This document shows, piece after piece, positions 17,301 through 29,600 of a stretch of 64,000 nt of DNA. This DNA comes from Bugula neritina. Its lineage: Eukaryota; Bryozoa; Gymnolaemata; Cheilostomatida; Bugulidae. The notes beneath the pieces are model-generated. The model made no database searches, was not told the origin of the DNA, and was given only the letters and a program-made list of their open reading frames with translations. The stretch lies in contig OZ037766.1 of NCBI GenBank assembly GCA_964035545.1, positions 17,182,222 through 17,246,221 of the forward strand. The letters are read 5' to 3'. The translations under genes and the position numbers were made by a program. The stretch's first letter is position 1. Every line of letters starts with the position of its first letter.

Positions 17301-20300
17301 GGCCCCCCATCGGGGGCTGGGGACCAGGTCCCCGAGGAGGTAACTGCGGCATACCCATCACAGGAGCTCCACCACCCATCACCTGATTTCTTGGACCAAG
17401 ACCAAGTCCAGGAGGTGCCCCAGCAGTTGGTATCTGCAATAATAACAAATACTTATTATAATAAAGAATAATATTAATGTAATCTAGAACTTCCGGATCA
17501 TTGCTATTGTATAATTATTGAGCCAATTAATGTGCATCGCTTTACTTTGTAACATGCTAAGTGCAGTTAGGGCCGACAATGTTACCTAGTTCAATCGCCT
17601 AACCTCTAGAATCTCAACATCATGTTCTACAAGCAACATCCATATATTTCTTTGTTAAAGCTTTTTACAATTTTTTCCGAAATGAGAAAAACATTAGTGA
17701 TGTAACATGCAAAATAAGCAGCAAATAATTATAGTAATGATAATGATAAGGTAATTATGAGTAAAATTACTAGAGTATAGCTGTGATTTTTAGAAAAAAA
17801 GAAGCACATTCTGACTGGCTTTAGTGGCGAAACGATATTGCATCTCATATTATATAATTATATATATCGACCTTTATTATTAAGAAGTTGAAACACCAAC
17901 AAATATCAGATTATCTTCACAAGACTGAATAAGATGGCAGATATAGCAGAACAGAGCCTCACTAGTATGAAAAGATATACAAGAGAGAATGAACTCTTTT
18001 GAACACTTACAAAAGGCCTGGAACCAGGAGGACCTTGAGGAGGTGCAGTCGGCATAGGCCCCCGCACCCCAGGAGCAGGCATTGGGCCTCGTGGGCCCAT
18101 CATCATTGGTGGCCGAGGACCTCCAGGCATAGGTTGTCCTGGATAAGCCTGCCTGGGAGGCATGCGAGGAGGAAAGCGAGGTGGGGCAGGCTGCTGCTGC
18201 TGTTGATATTGCCGATCTCTTTCTTGCTCTACTTCTAAACAACAGAACTAACATTGATGCCACCTGACCAGCTACTTATCAATAGCCACTTGAGGTTTAA
18301 AATAACATGTATTTGAGCAGAATTCCGCCAACGCCATTGAGAATATCGTGTAAATCATCTTCTAAAATAGTCACTGATTATCAGCACCTCCTTTAAGACT
18401 CGTATGATAATCACAAATCTACTTTTTAGCAACGGTGGAAGTTGGTTAGACTAAAATATGTTCAGCACAACATACCCGCTCTGTTGCCGCCACTGGCAGC
18501 ATCCAACATCAGAAGGTTCTGTCTGTTGCAGTAATGAGCACTCAACGTTTGAGAATGAATCTGTACAGTCTTTATCTTCTCCATCAGCTTATTCATTGAT
18601 TCTGCAGAGGCAACAGCTACAGTGGCAAACCTGTCAAGAGAGTTTTCACTTGGGAGTAAACATCACACCATAATAAAAATTTATGTCCAGTGTCACATAC
18701 ACACTCTTGATCATACTTAGGTCGCTAATAAAAATTACAATCAACTAGCAAACCATCTCCATTTCAATTCCAACTAGGTAAAAAACTCTCTTTGTATCTA
18801 CTTGATAACTGACAGCAAATAGCCACACCTGCACACAAGAAAAGGTACAAGAAGCATAGTATCTAAAACAGGCCTATTTCGAGTTTACTATCTCCATACT
18901 TGTTGGTTTTTGTTTTGTCATTTGACTGCCACTCATATTTTTCAAGGAATAATAAATAATAATAAACTCACTAGCTGTAATAGTTATCTCTAATTTTATG
19001 AAAAATTCTACAGTTCAACGTTGAAGAATTATCACTTTGTGTATTTAGTTATTCTTAAAAATATTATGCATCATTATTAAAATTACCTCTAATAGGTATA
19101 CTGACAAGAGTTTAAAACTATAAGCAATAAATACTGGAAGAATTATTTCAGTCCCCTGATTGGTGACCTATATTAGTGCTATTGATTTTAATAACAAATA
19201 GCTGAAGCATTTATAAAACAAACAGTAAATCACCACTAGATAATATTTACTAATGAGACACTTGACAAAATTGTGATATATTCAATTTAAATTTGTGATT
19301 CATAAGGAATTTCACTTAGGTTAATAGTGCTACCATGATATAATAAACCTTTAGGTAGTTTAATAAGTAAACGATTCATTTAAAACTACACAAAGTTGAG
19401 GAGTTATAAGGTAACTCTTATAATAGCAACAGCCAGTTGAACGTACGATGGAGCTGGTGAGAATCTTAGCCTCATACACTGTCTGAGTGATAATAAAATA
19501 TGCTTTAGACATGCTATATGTAGGCCTTGAGAATACACCTGCTTGACCAATAAATGAGTTCAATTTTAAAAATGTTGCAAGTTGCAAAATTAAACTATAG
19601 AGCTTTGCTCACCCTCTGGATTGTCCATTAGCTCGATTCTCATAGAATTTTATTTCTATAATATCCATTACACCAATAGCATTACATGCCTGGGTCAGGT
19701 CCACGTCATTGGTCCACTAAATAAATATTAACACATTTAGAGCGAAGTAAAAGGCTACATGAGGAAAAGATATTATTGCAGTGGTAGTTATAATTGAAAT
19801 AAAATTCCACTTTCTTACAAGTGGCTCAGATATAGTGAAGCGTATGACCTACCCAAGTCAGATTAGATATGTACACTTGCCACCGCCTTGAAAACTTTTG
19901 ACTGTTAGTGTTGCTATCCCCAGAGGCAGCTGGTGCAGTTATTGCAGAACCATTTGCTGTATCCTCTGCGTGATCACCTTGTCCATTTGTTTCCTAAATG
20001 AGGAAATTACAATAAAAGATGTTTTCAAATAAGCTACTTAGACTAAGAATATTTGCAGATGGTTCAAGTTACTTCATCCAAGTTTTATTCATATCCTTAC
20101 CACGGTTTTCCCTGTAGAAGTTAGCACATCATCATAAAGGTCAGCAGTCTCATCTTTTAATGTAGAATTGGTTCCTGTTGCTGTGCCTCCATTCAGTAAT
20201 TCATCTTCTTGTTCCTACCAAAAAGAGCAACTAATTTTGATTTTTAATAAAAATTTTGAAATTTCCAGTTTAAAAAAGAACTATTAAGTCTGTGAAACCA

Positions 20301-21798
20301 ACTGCACACTTATAGACTATATTGACACATGAAACTTAATTGTTACCCTTGCCTGTACATGCCGCAGCTACAACTGCCCAAGCAGTTGTGATATATTTTA
20401 GCTGAACTAACAGAGTTACAAATATAATGGCTATAAAATGATTTCATAAATTAACACATAGACATTCATTTAAAAAAGGTACCCTGGCACATTTATATTA
20501 CAATCAGTCATATTTTAATCACAATGATAATTATTATATAATCAATATGTTAGTTGGAGCGGAGCACTACTAACAATATGTTAGTAGTGCTCCGCTCCAA
20601 CTAACACTATCGGCATCACTATTACAATAATTCAATGTAAATTGTAAAAGTTATATTAAACATATATAATACTAATAGTAATAGCTTAATAACTAATTTT
20701 ATTTATTATTAATGTAATACTAATATTTAGATTCCAACGTAATTCATAGTGATACTGATAGTAATCAGCATAACAAAATCTAAATCAGTGAATGTATTTG
20801 TAATCACTATTAGGATCAGTAAATAAATGCGGGTTACTGTCGTTTCGTACACAAAATGGTCGTTTCGTACACATACTGCTATCCATGTCATGCACAAAAT
20901 GAATAATAAATTAATATACTAGATAACCACTTGAATGATACTAGTTTTCTTATTTATTGAAGCCTAGCTCTCTTTTTCTCTCAGTATGTTTTTAAACATA
21001 TTCACTATGTGCTGCCAACTACTGACAACAATATCAATATGGATATCTAAGCCAAAAGAACAGTCCCCCCTATTACCTAAATATCACAATAATAAATGAA
21101 CATGCCGTGAAATGAAATGTGCAAGTTACTAATACTTGTGAGCAGTGCTGTATGCCTCATACATCAAATATAACTACAAAAATCTATTTTTTAGTTTATT
21201 TATATTGGTGGGTACGAAATGACTTTGTACGAAACGGAAATGATCTGCACCCGTAAATGCAATGATACTACTATTACTAATAGTATTACGTTTACTGTGC
21301 AAAGTCTCAGATACATGTACTCATTGCCATAGTCATACTGTAAGTGTAATAGTCATACACTTGGTAATACTGATAACAGCAATTGCAAATGGTCAAACTC
21401 AAACTCACAGTGATGTACTCTACAGTCTATGAGTACGAGTCTATTTTAATGTTTTTACTTATACTAATAATAGTAGTAGTACTTAAAGTTAAAGTTAATC
21501 TTATAATTATAGTCATACTTATAGTGATACTGATCTTGACTATGATAGTCACTTGTCGTCATAGTCATACTCATGATGAAAATGATAATCATAATGATAA
21601 CGAGTTGGCCATAGTGATACTGATAGTCATAGTGACCGTTACTTAAACTCCAACACTGACAGCAACAATAACAGTAACTGGTAACAGCTACATTTAGAGC
21701 TTGAGTAACATCAACAAACATCAACAGTAACAGAAACTTACTTGAGTGAAATCTTCTTCAATGGCATCGTACAAATCTATGTCAGCCTCAGCTGCCAT
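14367..21798 (-). CDS. CPSF6: cleavage and polyadenylation specificity factor subunit 6 (CFIm68), 13 exons
   Basis: Exons (minus): 21798-21742, 20214-20101, 19993-19853, 19716-19613, 18630-18476, 18234-18011, 17433-17247, 16973-16774, 16043-15976, 15379-15210, 15087-14943, 14814-14770 and 14556-14367. The sum is 1800 nt, giving 599 residues, with every junction phase consistent. The N-terminus [17 protein letters not shown] is the acidic CFIm68 start. The RRM has RNP2 VYISNL (97-102) and RNP1-like GQSRGFATVAV (135-145). A long Pro/Gly/Met-rich middle includes AHVNPAFF. Next comes the conserved block [41 protein letters not shown]. The tail (about 535-599) is Arg/Ser/Asp-rich and ends RRDRYY. 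In animals this protein pairs with CFIm25 in the nucleus and binds UGUA elements to steer poly(A)-site choice. The length is close to the human protein. Confidence 0.95.
16203..16303 (-). repeat. tRNA-derived SINE-like element or tRNA pseudogene
   Basis: On the minus strand a B-box-like GACGTTCAAGCCC (complement of about 16224-16236) lies about 45 bases after an A-box-like TGGGATTAGGG (complement of about 16279-16289). GTCGCG and TGCGGC at the ends could form an acceptor stem of six pairs. The fold is imperfect and the anticodon arm is poor. It lies in an intron of CPSF6, in the same orientation. No poly(A) tail or duplicated target was found. Confidence 0.35.
20549..20605. repeat. perfect 26-bp hairpin in CPSF6 intron 1
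   Basis: The arms at 20549-20574 and 20580-20605 are exact inverted copies separated by AATAT. The stem contains the GC-rich word GGAGCGGAGC. It resembles a foldback mobile element or an inversion-duplication scar. A precursor-microRNA-like fold is possible, but the perfect stem argues against it. Confidence 0.8.
20620..20829. repeat. degenerate AGTAAT / ATACTAAT low-complexity tract
   Basis: Loose 6-base words such as AGTAAT, ATACTA and GATACT recur for about 200 bp. The same type of sequence is found at 4130-4600, 5390-5560, 21290-21720, 48420-48560 and 58120-58740. Confidence 0.5.
20830..21253. mobile_element. 424-bp MITE with TAAATG target duplication
   Basis: The left end begins CGGGTTACTGTCGTTTCGTA and the right end, inverted, begins CGGGTGCAGATCATTTCCGT. 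Both ends carry two copies of a GTTTCGTAC / ATTTCGTAC word pointing the same way relative to the end. A 6-bp direct duplication TAAATG flanks it (20824-20829 and 21254-21259). There is no coding capacity. It sits in intron 1 of CPSF6. Confidence 0.65.
21290..21725. repeat. degenerate GTCATA / GATAAT / AATAGT tract
   Basis: Over 400 bp of loosely periodic 6-base words (ATAGTCATACT, GATACTGAT, AATGATAATC). It makes long false open frames rich in Ile/Val/Thr or in Tyr. It ends close to CPSF6 exon 1. Confidence 0.55.
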
Positions 21799-24079
21799 TA
21801 GTGATTACTGATTAGTGATTAGACTTAGAGTTTAGACGCGTGAAAAATCTTACTTTCTAATTACAGTAAAGGAAAAAAGAAGCACCTAATCAAATAAAAT
21901 AGCCAATGAGGTATTGTGTCGCTTAATATAACTTGTGAATAGGTGCTCAATATGATTTTGCTGGTCTAGCAGTAGATATGCAAAGACAGCAAAAGCGACG
22001 AGGTGCCAAACTGAGTCAGCGGCGAAATTAAAAAACATGGAGAAGTCTAAATTTGTGCGGCCCTAAGAATTAACGGTATAGCGATACATTTTACGAAATT
22101 ACGTTTACATGTTACCTGCTTCTATGTGTTGAATATCAATTCACCCCGACAACTCTTAATATTAAACTACATGACATGATCATTGTACAACAAACCAGCA
22201 TCCTCCATGAGTGTGTAGAGATTAGTTAGTTCAGAATAGATAACTTTGTGCAACGGTAATATAAGTCAGTAATCTCATAGAGTTCTCTCTATGTTTGTAA
22301 TATGCAGCCATTTTCCGGAGGCCTGTTTAAAGGGATCCGAGTCTTGTACTTTACATTTGTTCATAACTTAAATCAGCTTTTCTATACTCTTGAAAGTTCT
22401 AAAGCTATTGAAGTTTATTAAAATTAAAATTATTTTGATCGGTGTAACACGTACTTTTTAATATTAAAAGCTGATTAGTTTACCATTATCTTAACTGTTT
22501 AGGATTTCAAAGCTATGCAATACTACTCATGATATGTCAAAATAATAACTGCAAAAATTTACCACGCGATGTGCAACTACAAGAATTCCAAATATTATTC
22601 AGCAAGTTAGTTGCTTTTTATAGTGTCAAGCAACATAATTCATCCATCATTGTGTTAATGCTTGAACATATTTAGAAAGTTTAAAGTGCTGAGTAAATTG
22701 ATAACCATACAATGATATTGTTTAAATTATTATACTATGAAAGCTATCAATAATTATTTCAAGAAATAAAAGAAATGTATTAATTATAGTTCATATGATA
22801 CTATCAACAATTATTTTTGATCTTGGCATAATAATATTGCTTTTATCTTTGCAATAATATGCTGCAACCTACAACCATCAGGTTGCTGCAACAGGCGTAA
22901 CTTGAATATAATTATAAGGGTGTACAGTGTAATGGCTGTGGGAAGTATTGTTCCCCAACCACTATGTCACTAACTTGTAGTAGAAGACCCAGTGCATTAT
23001 ATTATAGTTCCAAGAGACGATAACTCTACATACTGACATTGTAAAATGCTGCATGGATATGCGGCACCGCCACCCAATCAGATCAAGCCCTCCAGTTATA
23101 AGTCCAGCCTCAGGATTGCTATTAGATAGACCAGTAGCTATTGTGTTAGTTACCATTGTGTTACTATTGCTATAGTTACCATTGTGTAACTGCTTTTATG
23201 TGTACACTTATGTAATTATTTGTATCTTTTGTTCCTATATCATTAGACTTAAAATATAGTTATTATTTCAATGCTACTATTCCTTGTTCTCTCTCTTTTA
23301 AACCTCGGGGTAGCTAGGTTATGAGCCAGTAATTCAGCATACAGCAAAACCGCACTGATAGTACTAGTTCAGAAAACTACAACAGTAGTACTGAATAAAA
23401 CCCAAATGCATGTTGGTGCTGCTTTAGTTCTGAAACAACCTTATAACCTAAGTGACCATCAGTCTGCACTTTTTAATCTTCACAATATATAAATATTCAG
23501 TATCCACAGTAAAGTACATTCAAATGAGAATTTTATTTGATTGACATAATAGCAAGGGAATAATAAATAGGAAACATACAAAACATGGTCACAGATCATT
23601 TTCAAAGTTCCAGCAGCTACGTTGCAACAGTTACGGTTAAGTTATTTCTCACTAAAACAACAACATTAATTTTTTCTGAAAATAAGAAGCATGTTATTTT
23701 TATGAGTTGTTGCCAAAATCTATGAAGTTTAAAAAAATCCTGAACTTTCTAATGATGTTTAAATAAATTAAAGTCTTTTACGTACAAAAAATAATGATGG
23801 TGTTGTATTTTCATGCATTTTACAATGTCTCGGAGAAATTTGCCTTAAATTCTACTGCGGGTTGTTGCTTGTCAATTATTTACAGTATTGAAATTAAACA
23901 AGCATAAATCAACAACAAATTTGAAGAAAAATAATTCATATTCTACTGACCACAATTGGAAAAAATATGCAGATTTAGAACAATATTTGTAGTGAGTGTA
24001 AGGTGTATGAGCATAATATAAAAAGATTTCTGTGCACTAATATGACAAAATAACCTGTCGGTACAAATGCCGCCATCAT
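21799..24079. other. intergenic region between CPSF6 and the NRF-6-like gene
   Basis: No coding exon is seen. The CPSF6 promoter should lie within the first few hundred bases. AATAAA on the minus strand at 23532-23537 could end the NRF-6-like transcript. 22860-23340 has LTR-like composition (TTATTATTTC followed by CTCTCTCTTTTAAACC) but no paired termini. Confidence 0.4.
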
Positions 24080-26571
24080 TTAGCTGAATTTAAGTCTTCC
24101 TGTAAGATATTTCTTGTCTATCAACATGAAAGGAACTTCAAACATGAGAGAGAAGGGGAAAGCCACAGCATAGGCCAGGAAGGCGTAGGCAGCAAACATA
24201 TAAACCTACAGAACAGATTTCTAGATGTAAAAACCCACAGGTGGTAAAAGTGCAATTACTCAGAAGTATTGCAACATACACAGGCTCTGTTGAGGGAAAG
24301 TATGCTGTATGACCAATTATATATATGTCATTTCATAAAGCAAATAAACAATGCAGAAAACATGCAATATAATTATTTTAATTTGAACAGAGAAAATACA
24401 AAAACACTCTTTTTTATGCACTTTAAAATCCATATTTTTTCAAATATTGATTATAAATTTTATAGCATTTGGATGAAAATTTACTCAACAACTTTTATAT
24501 CGAAAATTGATCTCTATACAAAGTTATGCTAAGTCCAGTTTTTTCTTTACCTAGCCGGTCTTCATAGCAGTCTGAGTACAAAAAGTACTAAAAATACAGT
24601 AGAATAATATATTATAACTCAATAGAAGTAGGAAGCTCTCAGAGCTTTTGCAAAACTTACATTATTTAAAAAATACACCATTGTTAATAGAAATTAATAA
24701 CAAAGCATTATAAAAATATTTTAATCTACCATAAACAACGCTATCTCCCCATCATTCAATTACTTTGAGCTTGAAACTTTAAATAGTTATTTTAAACTCA
24801 TAAAACATTGAAATAAAACGGCTGTATACATTTTACGCTTTGGGAACCACTGACTGAAACTAGTTCTGTAATAGCAAAACAATTATTTTAATTTGTTTCC
24901 CCATAGAAAAAGAATATTGCATCTCAAAATTAACTATCAGATTGGCTCAAGTTTTTCCATCAAATTTTATTTATTTTTATGCTAAGTTCCTAATCTACAT
25001 ATTTTACAAATTTGATGTCCTAGAAAAACAAATTGACGGCTTACCAACTTTGTAATACTCCAAACTGCAAGTTGTTTTTGTGAAGAGCTGCAAATAGTCA
25101 TAATAACAGGATGTATGAGGTAGGCGCAGTAAGTCAATCTGCTAAGGGGGACAAATCCTGACCATGATAGTAACTCGTTTACCCAGCCTGTAATATGAAA
25201 CATGCATAGTAAAAAACAACAGTATTGTCGCTTCCATAAAATGTCCAGATTTGTTACAACAAAAGTATCCCGAAATTTTAAAATGAGGTGGTCTAAACTC
25301 TAAAGCAAAGGTTAATCAGATAGTTCATATTTTATTAATTATCTTAAACTTCCATTTCAATAACCTAGTATTAGGTGCAAACTACAAAATAAATGTTACT
25401 TCCTGCTATTTATACTCACCTCCCCTTCCCAGACAACAAGCTAGAATTATGTATCCTAAGGCTAAAGACCAGGCAGTCCTTGACCAGCCATTATAAATAG
25501 CAGCTTCAGCTACTGTAGCTATTCTTCCTCCTGACTCTATTTCAAAAGGTCCATATAGTACAGCCAACATTATAGCACCACTAACTGTCCATAAACATAG
25601 ATTGACAACCTGAAATAAGAACACCTGTGTATGAAAAGTAAGAAAATACAAATTGAAGGAAAAGAAAACCCAAACCAATAATAGGTATAGACTGAAGTAA
25701 TAAAATGCTGATATGAAAGGTCTATAGGTATGACTGCCAACCACTTTCAACCTCTCAACACAAAATAATAAAAGCAACACAGAATATGACCAACTGCGCA
25801 TTGCTTACAAATATTTAGCAATATCTAGTATATATGTACTTACTTTAGAATATGAAAGGCCTCCTTGAAGTTTCCACAAAATATAGCCACAAATTACGCC
25901 AACACCGTAAGACTGATATCTGTACCAGGGAGAGAAATAATATGCCTCATTACCTTTCCCCTGTAGCTGTTGGTGTCTATGAAAACATATAATCACAACT
26001 ACCAAATATAAAAAGTCTTTACAGCAAACTGAATTGAGAAATGAGCATGGGTCTGTTCAACACCCACCCTTTCCAAGTAATATACAATTACTACAATAAG
26101 TGAAAACACAAATCGTAGAAGCATGTAGCAGAACTTTCTAAAATGGAAAGTTTGAAAAGTTGAGCTATTTCAAAATTTGTCCTACAAATACTGACAAAGA
26201 TACTATCGGCAGTATTGGTATACCACTAATAGTATTTAAATATGCATACTGAACGTAGCCCATCTATGTATTTGTATAGTGCTTTTTGCACACAACACAG
26301 TATGTGATTGTGATGTGAAATAGAGTTGAAAGCCATAGCCTTCTCTCTGTAGAGAGCGTTATATTTCAGTCATGAACTTACTCACAGCTGAAACATGCCA
26401 AAACTAACATCATCTCTAGCTGACATGCCTGATGCAATAGCAGAGCTGAAAACAACCATCACAACAGATATTATTGATCCTCCAATAGGCACCCTGTAAC
26501 AAAGTAATTATATTACATCAACACACATGTTATATATATATATATATATATATATCTCAATCTGTGGACAG

Positions 26572-26630
<59 letters not shown>

Positions 26631-29600
26631 ACACATGCATGCACACATATCTCAATCTGTGAACAGCAGCCGATTCGGGAATTGTCCCCCTATTAACACC
26701 AAACGGAGCAATGTGGTCCATACCAAAGCAATGGAAGAAATTTATGTTTCCGCTAAAGCCTATTAAAAAAGTATATATATTCAAGCCAGAGAGCCCAAGT
26801 AACTCTTGTAGTTTGCACAATACTTGGCATATATTATACGAGTATATATGACTTGAGCTGAATTTCAATTAATACACTTCAAGCAGAGAAAAAAGCTTCA
26901 GAAGAAAAGCCGATTAAAAAATTATTTGCAACTGGTTTATCACTATAATAAAATAACATAAAAGTGTCTACTGAGTTTGGATATATACATACCTGTACAT
27001 GAAGTAGATTATAAAAGGAGTTACCAGGAAAAACTGGAAGTCATCTGAAAGATACCATCCCCATCCTATGCACTAAAATGTTATAATGTATAAATTGGGT
27101 TCTTTCCTAAACCACAAAATTTTAGCAGAGACAACAAACACCAGCTACCTTTAGTAGATAGAATTTATATGGTGACATTAGGAAAGCTTCTCACCATGAG
27201 AATAAAAACACACCTAAGTTTTACCATAGTTTGATTACATTAGAACTCAAAATTGTTATAACTTAATATACTTTGTATATTTATATAACTTTCACATCTA
27301 GATTTTCATAGTCCAGAGCAACTTATAGTTTGCACAGCGACACAACATAGAGACTTACCATTTTGTTGGGTTCAATAACAGTGTTGAGATATAAGATGGA
27401 GGACCACCAATTGGTGAGACACTTGGCATCAGCAACGTCAGTATGTACTGGTTTCAGGGGGCCAGTAAAAGTATAGTATGTTACAAATGTATAGAAGAGA
27501 ATCATAAATCCGTATGCAGGAGTGATCCTACAAAATACATCTCTATACTGCAGCCCATGTTTCTCATATGTTTTTAGGTCAGTAGGCCTACCAAGTGGTA
27601 CACAATGTATGTAGCATCACAAGTAATTTCCTAGAGTACTTTTACTGTGGTAGTGTAATTCAACAGGGATGACCTATAGAATGCAGTAATTATCAAGCAG
27701 CAAAATAAGATCATTATCATGCTTCCACAACCCGTGCCAATTTGTTTATAGGGTACAATGTAAGTTGCTGGTAAATCTTGCTTTGCTTGAGTAATTTGCT
27801 AGAAATTGAGTGCTCACTTGAATAATATTGAACGCTTGTTGAATGTGTTAATTCTTCAAAAACTAAGTAAAGACAGTTGTTTTAAAATCTAAAATAAACT
27901 AAAAGCTGGTTAAAAGTTGGCACACAAAAACGAGCTAAAAATTCTTTAAAAGCCACATGAACACTAAAAATTTTGCTCAGTGTACCCTATTTTAGACTCC
28001 CCTAAAAGTTTTTATTTACCAACCCAATCTTTTTTTAAAGATATCTAGTCAATAATTAATATATAATACGTAAGTATGGGAGCCAAGTTAGTATTTAGAA
28101 TGCATCTTTACTGATGTATCATCTAATTATCATTTAAACTTAGCTAACACAGGGTTTACATCCTACGCCACACCTGAATTATTATAAGGTATGCGAATCA
28201 ACGGGTGATAACAGGAAATTTTTGGAAACGACTTAGTGAATGGCTGCAGATAAAACCAAGAGACGCCAAGGCATTGAGGGAGTATAGTGATTACTTTTGC
28301 TATTTGCAAAGTACAATGAAGTACGTTAGCAATCTCAGCATACTGAATGCTTGCATTGAAAACGAGAAAATGGCAGCAAAGCTTCCCGATTGGTTGAAGC
28401 TGAAATGGCCAAGGATTGTAGCCCAGGCACTTCAAAATAATTAAAGATACCCTACTTTTGATGGAGTTTTCAGAATTTGTGAAAGAGGAAGCCTTCATAA
28501 TGAACCTGGACATTTCACAGAATCTGAGTCAAGAAAAACAGCATGACAGAAATCACGACCAGTGACCAAAAGGTAAGACTTTAAAAAAATTTCAAGTAAC
28601 CAGAGAGGAAAAACATCAAGTTCTGACACTATGTGGATATTGTGGGCTTAAAAACCATCCTACGACTGATTGTTACAAACTTCAGAAACTAACTAAGGAG
28701 GAAAGGGAGAAGACAATTCAAGAAAAGGTGTTTTAGATGCTCAGACATTGGTCACAGATCAATGCCATACCGGCGCTAATGGACATACCTGTTGGTCTGC
28801 TCATCAGGGCTGACCATCCAGAGGTCATTCAGCCAATAGAAACCAAACCAGCACCAAAAAAACCTCAGGTCTGTCATTTGGAGTTGGAACTCTTTTCAGG
28901 TGGACAATGGGTGGTGGAACTAACAGTAATTCAAACCCTTGTACTTATACCTTCAAGGCTAACACTTCCACTGACTTGATGAACATACTCGAACGAGAAC
29001 AAGTCAACATCTTAAGATGACACTTACAGATTATGAGTTCCTCAACTAGACAAAACGCTGCTGGAAATTACGTTTTGCCTTTACCGTTCAAACAGGAACC
29101 AAAGCTATCACACAATAAACCACAAGCTGAAAGAAGATTTGCAGGAATAGTGAAGAAATTCAAAATGGATGCAGGCTATCACAAAAAATAAAGAAAATTC
29201 ATAGATGACTTGATTAGAGAAGGCCATGCTGAAGAAGTACCTGCAATGATCAGCCAGGAAAGGTGTGGTACATACCTCATTTTAGCGTGCGCCACTAACA
29301 AAAAGGAAAGCTCAGAGTTGTGATGGATGCTAGTACTAAGTTCAATGGGATACCTCTAAACAATTTGCTGATTGATGGGCCTGATCACATGAATTCTCTT
29401 GTTAGGATCTTACTAGGATTCAAAAAGAAACCAATTGCTATAACCAGCGACATTCAAAAGATGTTCTATAACTTTCTTGTTGAACCAAAGCATAGGGACT
29501 ATTTCTGCAATTTTGGTGGATAGATGACAACATAGAAACCATCAAAGACTATAGAATGAATGTGCATCAACTTGGTGCTACTAGTTCACTAAGTGTTGCA

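Noticed and set aside
17880-18263. 127-residue minus-strand frame overlapping CPSF6 exon 6
   Set aside because: It lies in another frame than the Pro-rich CPSF6 exon and runs through the splice donor.
21383-21724. Open frames on both strands just outside CPSF6 exon 1
   Set aside because: Composition follows the degenerate GTCATA/GATAAT tract; there are no splice or family signals.
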